Source: Oegoconia quadripuncta (Eukaryota; Arthropoda; Insecta; Lepidoptera; Autostichidae). Taken from it: DNA of 64,000 bases. The notes under the pieces were generated by a model that made no database searches, was not told the DNA's origin, and saw only the letters and a program-made list of their open reading frames with translations. Below, piece after piece: positions 1 through 9,830 of this stretch; within the stretch, counting starts at the first letter, position 1; the number at the start of each line of letters is the position of its first letter. A program made the position numbers and the translations under genes. The DNA is taken from the NCBI GenBank assembly GCA_949316235.1, contig OX438750.1:19594865-19658864 (forward strand), given 5' to 3'.

Positions 1-475
1 TGCACGTGTCGTTGTGCTGTCTGGCGTCTATGTTTCGCAGGCTTCCACGAAACCGCCTGAACACGACTCTTTTCACCCAGAAGTCCTTCTTTATGACGGT
101 GTATTCGGGATTTATCCATACCAATCTCTGACCATCTCCATCTTTTGGGTCTGGAGTTAACCTCCAACCTAAATTTTGGTCGCTCCATAAAATCGAACGC
201 TAAATCAGTAGCTGAGAAGCTTGGCATTCTCCTCAAGTTCAGGCGATATTTTACGCCGAAACAGCTTTTTGGTACTTCACTCATAATGCGAACAGCCAAG
301 GCATGGAACTCCCTTCCGGCGTCAGTCTTTCCTGAATCTTACTACCTTGGGATCTTCAAGAGCAGAGTGAATAGGCATCTATTGCGTGCTTCATCTTCGG
401 CCACATTGTCATTTTCCATCAGGTGAGATTGTGGTCAAACGCGTATCCAGTTAATCATAAAAAAGGGGATCAATC
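1..475 (+). mobile_element. L-A LINE 3' end, copy 1, with internal deletion
   Basis: Degenerate 3' end of a CR1/jockey-group non-LTR retrotransposon ORF2, cut by the window edge. The open frame to the stop near 426 reads SDHLHLLGLELTSN, then LGILLKFRRYFTPKQL, then jumps directly into SLIMRTAKAWNSLPAS. In full-length relatives of this type, as I recall them, about 100 residues separate YFTPKQL from this C-terminal motif, so a segment is missing at about 265-285. After the stop comes a short 3' UTR (CATCAGGTGAGATTGTGGTC at 417-436) and an A-run near 460-468. The element type is recognised from peptide motifs; the exact clade is not certain. Confidence 0.8.
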
Positions 476-489
476 GGGACTTGCGCCAC

Positions 490-1060
490 AAATGTTTTAA
501 AATGCACGTAGTGGCTGGAGTCCAGTGAGTCCACCCTCACAATGTACTTCGCTTTCATTCGAATGTATTTTACAATATCCTGATGGTGTGATGCAGGCGG
601 GACAGATATAGCGCCGTCGTGGGTGTCGCAGCACGCAGCAAGAAGTTGGGCCCTGTCGGTGAAGTGCCGAGCTTATTTTGGCACGACTTTGCTTCTTCTG
701 TACCAATGAAGCCCCTATGATCCACTCGGACATCATCAGCTGGCGGCTGAGGTTTCTCAGATGTTAGTACCGCTGCGGCCGCAGAGACACGCCTAGAAGC
801 GGACTTTAAGTACTGATTTTAATGTTTATAAGAAAAAATTGTACCAAGTTCGCCAACAGAGTGCAATGAGACCATCCCTCTCATCCCGTGGGTGTTGTAA
901 ACGATTGTGAGCATAAGAGCATACACCAGTGATTGGTAGTAGCGTCATTGGTGCGGAGCTCCCAAATAGTCTGCCGCCAACCAGTCTGCTCAGCGTGGCA
1001 ATTAGGTCAAATCTTCTCATAGCAAACCATGCAAATTGCGCCTTGGAAGAGACTTGTGTT
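490..1060. other. GC-balanced unassigned segment, possibly old LINE sequence
   Basis: Richer in GC than its surroundings and follows directly on L-A copy 1. Minus-strand frames give short peptides such as FGSSAPMTLLPITGVCSYAH (about 895-960) and ICPACITPSGYCKIH, but with no continuous long frame. A similar stretch (GCGTCACTGGTGTGGAG) recurs near 22150, next to another L-A copy, so this may be LINE-associated. I do not recognise a protein family. Confidence 0.3.
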
Positions 1061-1094
1061 CAGTAAAAAATTTTTAGGTTGTTCATACTGCTGA

Positions 1095-1420
1095 ACCGCC
1101 TCCGTGGCTCAATGTAAACAACATTGGGTTAGCGATTCGAAGGTCGCGGGTTCGAGCCCCAGCGGGGTACATGTTTAAGTACTCGGTTTGGTTGGTGGTA
1201 GGGATTTTTAAATGACCGCCTGGCTATCTACCGCCATCTAATCTAAATCTGCCGCCAAGCAGCAAATAGCATTGTTGTGTTCCGGTTGTCAGAAATAAGA
1301 TAGCCAGTCCCCCAAATGTGTTGGGGTTTCCGGGTCAGTACGCTTCCACCTTCGACCTCATTTTCACTTAACATCAGGTATAATTGAGGTCAAGTACCAA
1401 CCCCTCATGCATAAATAAAA
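1095..1420 (+). mobile_element. S1 SINE, full length
   Basis: tRNA-derived SINE. The head carries Pol III promoter-like boxes: box A around TGGCTCAATGT and box B around GGTCGCGGGTTCGAGCCCC. The body runs through GGTTGGTGGTAGGG, CCGCCAAGCAGC and GATAGCCAGTCCCCCAAAT, and the tail is CATCAGGTATAATTGAGGTC followed by an A-rich end. The tail is the segment shared with the L-A LINE. Confidence 0.9.
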
Positions 1421-1458
1421 AGAATAAAACAAATCTTAAAACTTAAAATTAAGCCCCT

Positions 1459-1592
1459 GTTCCACTCTAATCCACTGGTCAAATTAGATTCCGCTCTTGA
1501 GTACACTCTAATCCACGATTGGATTTGATTCCGCCCTTGAGTACACTCTAATCCATAGTTGGATTAGATTCATCTTTTAAGTACACTTTAAT
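1459..1592. repeat. 40-bp minisatellite, about 3.3 units
   Basis: Units begin GATTCCGCTCTTGA at 1487, GATTCCGCCCTTGA at 1527 and GATTCATCTTTTAA at 1567, a period of exactly 40 bp; a partial unit precedes them from about 1459. Each unit contains a small palindrome, clearest as CTAATCCATAGTTGGATTAG. It lies immediately upstream of an inverted repeat and may be part of the same non-autonomous element. Confidence 0.85.
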
Positions 1593-1611
1593 ACATTCGT
1601 CACGTGAAAAA

Positions 1612-1826
1612 CAAGTGAATGGCAAAAGAATAAGTGAATGCCGAAAAAACAAATGAATACCGAAAAAACAGGAATGACTTAAAAACAAAAGAATTACGTA
1701 AAATGTTTTCTTTAACCTTACAGCATCTTTAACACAATTTATCGTTCTATTTTTTCGCATTTTTTTACGTTATTCCTTCTTTAATGTCATTTATTTGTTT
1801 TTTCGGCATTCATTTGTTCGTACACA
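1612..1826. repeat. Inverted repeat with short internal direct repeats, MITE-like
   Basis: The left arm contains GAATGCCGAAAAAACAAAT (from about 1637) and a second unit GAATACCGAAAAAACA; the right arm near 1785-1820 carries the reverse complement (ATTTGTTTTTTCGGCATTC). Flanking motifs also mirror each other, ending ACGTAAAA on the left and TTTTTACGT on the right. The arrangement suggests a non-autonomous DNA element with subterminal repeats, but no target duplication could be fixed. Confidence 0.55.
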
Positions 1827-1829
1827 GGC

Positions 1830-2815
1830 GGATTTATTACTTAAAGGAACTCTTCCAATCTATCTAGGTATTTGCCAAAGAACAAATTAACTGGGCGTAC
1901 AGAACAGTTTCATAATTAGGTTAAATAATATGAGTAGGTATTGGCTAGAACTAAACTTATGACTATTGATGATACTACATAATGTACAAATATTTTTTTT
2001 CACATAAAAAAAAATTATTAAAAAAAATTGTTAAAAGCTTTATCCCGACCGGTCTCGGCTTAAAGTATCGAAATCGTATCGAATCGAGGAGCATCATGCC
2101 TTAATAACTAGCCGTAAGTCGAAGGCAACGGGAAGGTGGTAGATCGAGACGATATCTCGTCGTCGTGTCGAGTGTTTTCGGACATTTTTCGCGAGGTCGG
2201 GCCCATAATGAAGAGTTACTGCGGTGTTGATTTTAACATAATGAGCTCGGCAATTTCAAAACCGCTCTTTATGTGGACATACAGTTCTTTAGAACAGTGA
2301 ACAAGAGAAGTTAATTAAAATGCTCCTTTCTAGCTGAGCCTTGCTTGATTGAAAAAAATGTATGTGTACCTTAGCATCTGTAGTAGCGATAAATTAACGA
2401 CGAAATTTATAAATTGGACGGTTATACGACTATCATAATACGCGGCTTGCTACAAGAAGTGAACTTGGTGGCGTTTGTATCGCCAAAAATGGCGCGGCGA
2501 CGTCAACAGTAATGTTGGGGCTCTGTATCGCAAATAATTATTGATATTGCTGCCAGCCGCCAAAGGAGATGGAACACCACTTAGCACATCAACGAGTTTG
2601 AGTAACTGTTATGACCACCGATGCTTTTAAGAATACGATGAGTCGTTAGTTAATAACAAGTTGGTCATGAGATTTGAGCAGGAGGGATGGTAAACTAGGT
2701 AGGCTGAATCTCACAGATTTCTTGCGACCGCCAAGTTGGTTGGCATTAGGAGCATTTGGATTGGGTGAATTGAGGTTTGAGCGCTAACCCTTTGTGTAAA
2801 TAAGTATAAAATGTG
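1830..2815. other. No gene seen
   Basis: AT-rich sequence with one CpG-rich patch at about 2040-2230 (many TCGA/CGAG words, including a near-palindrome around CGAGACGATATCTCG). No ORF, SINE or LINE motif recognised. Confidence 0.5.
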
Positions 2816-2820
2816 CTTTT

Positions 2821-3100
2821 GACCACCTCAATGGCTCAATGTAAACAAGAAAGGGTTTACGATACTGCTACGCTACGGGTTCAATTCCCAGCGGGGTACA
2901 TGTTTAGTACTCGGTTTGGTTGGTTATGGGGTATTTTTAATGTCCGCCTCACTATCACCATCTTATATAAGTTTGCCGCCAAACAGCAATGTTCCCCAAA
3001 TAAGGTAGGGTTTCCGGGTCAGTACGCTTCCATCTTCGGCCTTCTCTTAGCATCTGGTGTGATTGAGGGCAAGTGCTAACCCGTTGTGCATACAAAAAAT
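2821..3100 (+). mobile_element. S1 SINE, diverged copy
   Basis: Matches S1 from the head (CTCAATGGCTCAATGTAAAC, then GGGTTCAATTCCCAGCGGGG) to the tail (CATCTGGTGTGATTGAGGGC then TGTGCATACAAAAAA). It lacks part of the body between the CAGCAATGTT and CCCCAAAT motifs, and the box B region is mutated, so it is an old copy. Confidence 0.85.
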
Positions 3101-3644
3101 CTGCGAACGGGCTCACACCTCTTGCCAGTATGATATAATATTGAGGTTATTTGTTCCACAAATTGAGTTCTACGATTCAGAAAATCTTGTGTATCAACAA
3201 AGAAGCCCGCAGAATTCTGTCCGATTCTCGTGAAAATCGATTTAATGTCATGACTTTTATTGCATTTTAATAAGGCAAGTCTCGTAAGGCACGGCGCGCC
3301 TCGGGGCGGCGCAACTTTTCTTTTTTCTCGCTGTTTGGTTAAGGGAATTCTTCTTAATAAATAAATACTTTAATTCACGCTTCGTAACGTTATTTACTGC
3401 TCATCAGATAACGTTATCTGAATACGTTGAAAATAACGATTCAATCGCAAATGTGAATCCAACTTTAAATTCAATTATTATTTTTGGGTGTGGTCGACCA
3501 CACATTGGCACTATTGAGTGCAAGTCTATCTTAGTCAGAATACGCACTTCATACATGTAGAGTCAGTCACCAAATTTTCAATGATTGTTACCGGCGAATT
3601 TTCAAATTCTTAACAACATAGACCAGTGAACGTGATGCCACCCC
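3101..3644. other. No gene seen
   Basis: Unique-looking sequence. A short CpG-dense patch (GGCACGGCGCGCCTCGGGGC, about 3286-3305) is the only notable compositional feature; it is too small to call a promoter. Confidence 0.4.
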
Positions 3645-3690
3645 GATTTTCACTTAAAGTGGTAAAACGCTAACCCGTTTTGCAAAAACA
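3645..3690 (+). mobile_element. S1 tail fragment facing a second S1 copy
   Basis: CGCTAACCCGTTTTGCAAAA resembles the S1 3' end in plus orientation, preceded by a remnant of TTTTCACTTAA. It abuts the minus-strand S1 tail that begins at about 3695, so the two tails face each other and form a short hairpin-prone junction. Confidence 0.5.
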
Positions 3691-3694
3691 AGTT

Positions 3695-4023
3695 GTTTTT
3701 ATGCACAACGGGTTAGTACTTGACCTCAATCACACCTGATGTTAAGTGAAGATGAAACCGAAGGTGGTAGCGTACTGACCCAAAAACCCCATCTTATTTG
3801 GGGGACTGGCTATCTTATCTTTGGCAACCGGAACACAACAATGCTATTAACATAGCTGTTTCGCGGCAGATTTAGATAAGATGGTGATAGCTAGCCAGGC
3901 AGACATTTAAAATGCCCTACCACCAACCAAACCGAGTACTAAACATGTACCCCGCTGGGGATCGAATCCGCGACCTCCGAATCGTAAACCCAATGTTGTT
4001 TACATTGAGCCACGGAGGTGGTT
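3695..4023 (-). mobile_element. S1 SINE, full length
   Basis: Complete reverse-strand copy: A-tail as TTTTT at the left, head CACCTCCGTGGCTCAATGT at the right end, and box B read on the minus strand as GGTCGCGGATTCGATCCCC. Close to the family consensus seen across the window. Confidence 0.92.
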
Positions 4024-4418
4024 AATTTATTCGCCATATAAAAACATCACGTTTAAAATTAGAGAGTAGGTTTTTCCAGATTTATTGGGCTATCTACAGC
4101 CCAAAAAGTGTGAACTTACTATAAAAGTTTTTTGTAGGGGTACAAATTTTCCTAATATGTTTTATTTAGAATTTAAGGCCGCGGTGAAAAATAATGCCTA
4201 ACCTAATTTTTTTTATTAAAATTTTTTCAAGATACGACTTCATTTTAGTAGCTCTTAAGTATGAATGGTATCAAACAAATTCTTTGATTGTAATATAAAA
4301 CAAGTTAGTTGTCGAACGAGAAGAATTATTTTAATAGTAAAGATCTTTTTTAAAAGAATGTTGCTATTTTCCCCGTTTCGATAAAGAAACGTAATTAACC
4401 AAAGCCTTTTAGGCAAAT
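4024..4418. other. No gene seen
   Basis: AT-rich interval between S1 and L-A with no recognisable motif or ORF. Confidence 0.4.
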
Positions 4419-4752
4419 TTCGGTGAGTGTGCGATGGAATTACACGATCTTATTCCACCGTCCCCTTTCCATCTTCGGACAACCAGGCGCGGGGAGGGTT
4501 TCCATCCATATGTTGTCAACATACCGAACATCCGCACTAAGCGCTTTGCTTCATCATTTATAATGCGGACTGCTAAGGTATGGAACTCACTGCCCACGTC
4601 GGTTTTTCCCGACACTTACAACCTTGGGATCTTCAAGTCTAGAGTTAGTAGGCATTTACTGGGTCCGCGTGATACATCTTCGGCTACATCGTCGCTTTCC
4701 ATCAGGTGAGATTGTGGTCAAACGCGAAACCAGTTTTTAATTTAAAAAAAAA
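4419..4752 (+). mobile_element. L-A LINE 3' end, copy 2 (5'-truncated)
   Basis: Encodes the last roughly 95 residues of an L-A type ORF2: FGECAMELHDLIPPSPFHLR, then TRRGEGFHPYVVNIPNIRTK, then RTAKVWNSLPTSVFPD and NLGIFKSRVSRHLLG, ending at a stop near 4709. A 3' UTR with CATCAGGTGAGATTGTGGTC and an A-run follow. It is 5'-truncated as expected for target-primed reverse transcription, at nearly the same ORF position as copy 3. Confidence 0.88.
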
Positions 4753-5084
4753 AATTGGAATCAAAAACAAAAGCCAACTTAAAATATAAAATGTGGTACA
4801 GAATGCCATACATTAAATTATTGATAAATAAACATTTAAAAAACCTGTTCAAAAGTAAATGTGATATCTGATTTTAACTATGGCAATACAGTACATCAAT
4901 TCAAGATATGTCAACCCCATCTCTAAATTTAGCGATAGGTATATTCCAGATTAGCACATTTTAGGAAATGCATTTAAAATTAGAGATTTTTAGATTTAGG
5001 TTAGTTTAGCGACTGCAAGTCAGAATCGACACCTATGTTTATATAAATACATTTTGTGTGTTTTATTATCCGCTATTTAAGGTT
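4753..5084. other. No gene seen
   Basis: AT-rich spacer with no motif recognised. Confidence 0.4.
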
Positions 5085-5275
5085 CCATGTGGCATATTTA
5101 AATGTCCGCCTGGCAACCTACCACTATCTTTGATAGGATATTAGGTTTCGGTTGTTTCTGATAAGATAGCCAGTCTCTCAAATAAATTGAAGCTTTCGGG
5201 TGAGCTCGTTTCCACTTTGCACATCTGCACTTAACATCAGATGTGACTGAGGTCAACCTCAAACGTAATTTGTAG
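5085..5275 (+). mobile_element. S1 SINE, old 5'-truncated fragment
   Basis: Retains diverged S1 body words (AAATGTCCGCCTGGCAACC, GATAAGATAGCCAGTC) and tail (CACTTAACATCAGATGTGAC then TGAGGTCAA). The tRNA head is absent. Confidence 0.75.
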
Positions 5276-5534
5276 AACAACTATTAATAAACATTTTGGC
5301 AGTTAAATTAAATGTCATTATGCAAGGTATTTCTATAAAAAATTTACGTCCCGACTACGTCATAAGTTGGTTTACTGTTGATACTCGAAAACTGATGGGG
5401 CCTACTTAGCTATAATAATTTTCCTTTTATTTCGTTACATTATGTACACCACCTACTTTTCAACTATTTAAATATGCGGTTTTTCTAGACAAGTATATAA
5501 TAATATTACTTTAAAGTTTATGGAAATGAATCCC

Positions 5535-5625
5535 TCAAAATCAAAATCAAAAATATTTTATTCAATGTAGGATACAAAAATATCACTTATTGAAAGTCAA
5601 CATGTTATTTTTTGTATCGGCAAAA
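5535..5625 (-). mobile_element. LINE 3' tail with TGATTT-type end
   Basis: On the minus strand it reads AAGTGATATTTTTGTATCC and ends AATAAAATATTTTTGATTTT. The same tail is found in plus orientation at about 54745-54808, so this is a dispersed, polyadenylated-looking 3' end. No coding part is recognisable upstream. Confidence 0.6.
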
Positions 5626-6064
5626 ATACCGTCAACCCAAATTCCTTTAAAAATCCCACTCAACGACATCCTACAATATGTAGTATGTAAAATAATTCAT
5701 CCGCACTGGGGGACTATCCTGAAAAAAAAAACAAAGATTTTTCATAACTTTACAAGCATTATTAATGTGTATTTACCAAATTTCGGCTTTACTATTACAT
5801 TTAATAGTCTGCGAGTAAAACAGCTGTGACATACAGACTGACATACAGCCAAGCTTATCGGAAGTAAAAGAGATCCTTTTTGACTACAGAAAGCTAAAAA
5901 TACTATTTGTATTTTCATAAACGGTGACAAAAATAATCTAAGACGTTCAAAGTTAAGTACCCTCTCAATATTTTCCATAATATACTTGTACAACAAAGTA
6001 TTCAACAAAGAAATAAGACATCAAAAAGATTAAACGTATTTTTTATTCAACACATTATAAGTAA
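5626..6064. other. No gene seen
   Basis: AT-rich. Both strands have overlapping short ORFs around 5590-6008 without recognisable motifs; treated as chance. Confidence 0.4.
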
Positions 6065-6170
6065 TTTTATGTTAAACACATTCCGTCCGTGTAAGAGTAT
6101 AATGCAATATGTATGAGTCAGTACAGAAGATATCAACGAGGTGCTTATTACCAAAATTGTCTCTACTTAT
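6065..6170 (+). repeat. Local repeat, copy 1 of 3
   Basis: Shares GTAATTTTATGTTAAAC, then ATGCAATAT, then GATATCAACGAGGTGCTTAT with the segment at 7319-7424, and part of it with 7506-7600. All three lie in the same orientation upstream of the CpG-rich block at 7.7 kb. Function unknown. Confidence 0.65.
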
Positions 6171-6254
6171 TTAATTCAAAATCCTTATTATTTAAAAAAT
6201 AATTGTAATAACAATTACTAGCTGTTAGCTAAATAAATAATAATAACCAGTATT

Positions 6255-6785
6255 CGTCGTCATCATATCAGCCACAGGATGTCCCCTGCTGAACAACTGA
6301 TAGAATTCTAGAGTGACCGGTTGGAAGCGGCCTGGATCCAGCGATTGCCCGCGACCTTTATCAGGTCGTCTGTCCACTGTGTGAGTGAACTTTCTACAAT
6401 ATTCTTGCCGGTGCGTGGTCTCCACTCGAGAACTTTAATGCCCCACCGGTCATCAGTTCTTCGAGCTATATGCACTGCCCACTGCCCTTCAACTTGCTGA
6501 TCCACTGGGCTACGTCAATGACCTTCTTTATGACAGTGATTTCCTCATTCCTGATTCGATCACGTATTGAAGAGCCGAATATCGCATTCTCCATAGCTCG
6601 TCGCGTGACTTTGAGCTTTGTTATGAGGTCCATAGTGAGAAACCACATTTCAATGCCATACGTCATCAGTGGTAACACACATTGATTAAAGAATTTCGCC
6701 TTCAAGCTAAGAAGTAAGTTTTACCGAACCCTGCCCATGCGAGTTGGATTCGTCGATTGGCCATTCGATGTTTGACCAATCTAGT
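6255..6785 (-). mobile_element. L-R: RTE-type LINE 3' end
   Basis: C-terminal end of an RTE-clade reverse transcriptase, broken by mutations. Minus-strand peptides in order: ANRRIQLAWAGFGK (about 6765-6722), FNQCVLPLMTYGIEMWFLT, then HIARRTDDRWGIKVLEWRPR and WTDDLIKVAGNRWIQAA. The 3' end reads CTGTGGCTGATATGATGA, the microsatellite-like terminus typical of this group. Nothing upstream of this domain remains, so the copy is 5'-truncated and inactive. Confidence 0.88.
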
Positions 6786-7318
6786 CTGACCAGTATTATT
6801 AGGATATTCTTTCATTATTACAAAGCTCTCTAACTAATTTAATAAATCTTACAGTACTTCAGTTTGTGTTTCAGCTACTTAGTAAGAAATTTAAAATAAA
6901 ATTTCAGCTATAAATCTCAGTTTTTTATTCAAACATTAAACAATACTTACCTATGATTATTTTGAAAACCAAAAGGACTTACTACCTCTGTTCTCTACAT
7001 ACTCTAAAATATATTTTAACAATAAATTAAATATTATTATGCAATAACTTTTTTCTTTTGTTCTATTTATAAGCAATCATGTGATAATGTAAAATAAAAA
7101 ATTCAATCAGTTTGATAATTAAGAATCCCCCTTTATTATTAACACCTTCTATACACATTTTTATAGCTTGCGCCGCTTACTACACGGTCAATAAAATCGC
7201 GGAACTACTATCTAGTTAAATAATTATTAGCAAGCCAATAAATTAATACTGAATTGCATATCTTATTTTATTGTCCAATGAGACAACAAATTGTTATTAT
7301 TTTTATTGGACAGTTTAT
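6786..7318. other. No gene seen
   Basis: Very AT-rich. At about 7275-7315 GTCCAAT and ATTGGAC face each other as a weak inverted repeat. No ORF or SINE. Confidence 0.4.
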
Positions 7319-7424
7319 TGGTAATTTTATGTTAAACGTAGAGTCCAACGCGACAGTCATGCAATATTCATAAGCACAGTATAAAAGACATCAACGTGCT
7401 TATCAACAAAAATTAGACTCTACC
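7319..7424 (+). repeat. Local repeat, copy 2 of 3
   Basis: Best-preserved unit: GTAATTTTATGTTAAACG, ATGCAATATTCATAAGCACA, then ATCAACGTGCTTATCAACAA. Compare 6065-6170 and 7506-7600. Confidence 0.7.
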
Positions 7425-7505
7425 TTTAAGAAATAAATTTTTATATATTTATAATTTCTACATTTATAGTAATTAGCAAGGTCTTCAAACAATTTCGAAT
7501 TTAAT

Positions 7506-7600
7506 TTGAAAGCAATGCGAAAGGTTTGTGATATTCATGAGCACAGTATAATGGACATCAACGCGTTGTTTAACAAAAGTATGCTCTATATTGAAATATA
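7506..7600 (+). repeat. Local repeat, copy 3 of 3
   Basis: Shares ATTCATGAGCACAGTATAA, GGACATCAACG and a final ATGCTCTATATTGAAATATA with copy 2, about 190 bp downstream. It ends about 130 bp before the CpG-rich block. Confidence 0.65.
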
Positions 7601-7729
7601 TTTTTATAATCTGTATATAAAAGAATAGATTTTTATTAAAGTTTTGTGTAGTTGTAAGGGTCAAATAAGTGTTAACAATTTTGTAAACTACAAAAATCTA
7701 TCTTGACGATCTCATAGACGTAAAAAAGG

Positions 7730-8356
7730 CGGGAAATCGATCTCTCGAAGCCTCAAGACTCCGTTAACACTGGGCGGTGTCGCGATCGCGACTGCGCGCT
7801 ATCAAGCGTCGCTCGATCCCGTTAGACAGGGAGAGCGAAACGGAGCCTTACGTGCGAGCGAGACGGTGCCACCCCGCGAGCCATCCGGAAGCCTCGCTGA
7901 AACTGGACCGTTTTCTTTTCTTGTTATTATTGAGATCGGCCAAGTTCTGTTGTTGTCGCGCGGCCGCGCCGCTCGCGCTGATAACGCGATGCCACGCCGC
8001 CCTGCGCACGCGCACACCATGCTCCGCAAGCTTTAAGCTCGCGCGCTTAAAAAAAACTTTAAAATAGTTCATATGCCCTGTGATGGATTTTATTTTTTGA
8101 TAAATAATTCGCGTATAATTAGATTGAAACAATAATAAGTAATTTTGACAAAATATAAATCTGTGATGGAAAAGACAAGTGTTCTTTAGTGTTGACTTTT
8201 AAAACTCTATTACAAAGAAATATTTGAGTGATTTTTTTAACTGATTGAAGTGTTTAAGTGAATTATTGTGTTACGTATTTTGTTTCATAGAGGATTCTTT
8301 TTGTTTGAACTTTAAACTTGCAATTGGTGCGATTGAATGAAACTGAAATCAAGCGG
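7730..8356 (+). promoter_or_regulatory. Candidate promoter and 5' UTR (CpG-rich block)
   Basis: From about 7730 to 8050 the sequence becomes strongly GC- and CpG-rich (for example GTCGCGATCGCGACTGCGCG at about 7777), then grades into AT-rich leader-like sequence up to a good splice donor at 8394. Reading frames on both strands across the block are open mainly because of composition and give low-complexity peptides, so I do not call them genes. The most economical reading is the core promoter and 5' UTR of a gene transcribed rightward whose remaining exons lie beyond a long first intron. No TATA box or canonical initiator was identified. Confidence 0.4.
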
Positions 8357-8393
8357 ATGATATGCTGTAACGGACATTTTTTTGTGAAAAACG
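8357..8393 (+). CDS. Candidate first coding exon, 12 codons plus one base, partial
   Basis: ATG at 8357 opens MICCNGHFFVKN and runs, with one extra base (phase 1), into ACG|GTAAGT, a near-ideal splice donor at 8394-8399. A short upstream ORF (8337-8360, seven codons) ends with a TGA overlapping this ATG, which could dampen translation. The start context is not a strong insect Kozak. I cannot identify the protein from 12 residues, and no following exon is recognised in the window. An alternative is that this is still 5' UTR. Confidence 0.25.
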
Positions 8394-9394
8394 GTAAGTT
8401 TAGATAAAGTAAATGTTTTTTGGTGATCGATTATTATTATTACTTAATATAACCCGTCATTTTTTTTTAAATGTCAATTTTATTATAAAATAAATGCCAA
8501 GTTTTTCTCAACCGATTGCTCTTAATTTAATAGGTAGGTAAGAATAATTTATTCCGAATACGCCAGAATACCTACAATACGAAACAAGTGAATGAAGCTT
8601 AATAATTAATGAGAATGAAATAAATATTTACTAATTACTTATAAACTGTGGTGGAGCTCATCCTGGTCCACACATTGTCAAACATTTCAGTATAAGTTTA
8701 CAATTTATACGGATTTTCAAATTTATTGATCATTACGTAGGAAAATATTAACTAAATCATTTCCACATTATAAAAATTTATAATAATTTAGAAATGAATT
8801 AAAACAGAAATAATGACATAAAATTGTAAAGAACAAAATTTTAAGATACCGATGACAACTAAGCATATTACAGTTAGAAATATATACAACGCGATTAAAA
8901 ACCATTGGTCTTAATTAAATAAGAGTTCTTACAGTTTGTATTTATATTTTAATAAAGAAACGAAGTTGTACCTACTAAATATACTTATCAAAAAAGTGAT
9001 TTAAAAAAAATTCAACAACAAAGTTAATCCTATTACAAAAGTACAAAAAACATACATGCCCTACAACTTCATACCTCTCAATTAGCCCTACGCATCATAC
9101 AAAAGACCTGAACGAAAGTGAAGGGTACAGTTTCACCGGGTGTTTTCACTCATTGTGACAGTGAATTAAATAAAAAAGTAAAATAAACAAGATTATTCGA
9201 CCTAGTAAACCAGAAAGTAAGTTACACCGTATTCCGCCGCCCGCTGCCGACGGCGAAGTTTTTGCTAGACTCCATTGTGCCTTGTTCAATTTCTGTCGAA
9301 CATACTCGATACGATATTGGAAATGAAAGTCAAAAATTCATTACAAGTACCTACATTAAATATTTAAACTAATAATAAATATTAATCTTAATGG
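8394..9394. other. AT-rich, intron-like sequence
   Basis: Begins with the donor GTAAGT. No SINE or LINE motif and no ORF. A small GC-rich patch at about 9230-9260 (TTCCGCCGCCCGCTGCCGAC) is unexplained. Confidence 0.4.
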
Positions 9395-9830
9395 GTTTTC
9401 CAACAGGATTTATTCTTTATTGCGCATGAAATAAATTCAGATTACAGTCAGAAAATATGTACAAAGGTGAGCTTATCTCTAAAGAGATCTCTTCCTCAAC
9501 CCTATTGGAAGTCAGAAATGTTATTCGGGAACAAATAAATGCAGAACCAAAAAATTATATACGTAGTTAACAACAATATAAATACATTTAATAATTTATT
9601 TAATAACTTAAAATATGTTAAACAAGTAACTATATAAGTACATAAATAAATCAAACAATTAATATCTAATTGAACTCATACCAATGATTGAGAAAGATAG
9701 TGCTATTTTAACCTTTTCGTAAACACAGGCACGGAAGAACTGTCGCGAATATATGCTGGTAATTTATTCCACAACTGAGCAGCATGTACAGTATAAGACT
9801 TAAAAAGTAAATTTTGAAAGAAAATATGTT
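9395..9830 (-). mobile_element. L-D: LINE C-terminus and 3' UTR
   Basis: Minus strand: an open frame from about 9810 reads NLLFKSYTVHAAQLWNKLP, then AYIRDSSSVPVFTKRLK, and stops at 9703-9705. The LWNKLP plus VFTKRLK pattern is the C-terminal signature of CR1/jockey-group ORF2 proteins. About 300 bp of 3' UTR follow, including GAGATCTCTTTAGAGATAAG, and end in ATAAAG/AATAAA-like sequence near 9405. A second copy of this UTR is at 54560-54665. Truncated and inactive. Confidence 0.75.

Noticed and set aside
1459..1592. CRISPR-like array
   Set aside because: The 40-bp units are contiguous with no unique spacers, in insect-type DNA; it is a minisatellite.
7777..8067. 96-codon plus-strand ORF in the CpG block
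   Set aside because: Arg/Ala/Ser/Leu-rich composition caused by high GC, overlapping open frames on the minus strand and no recognisable domain.
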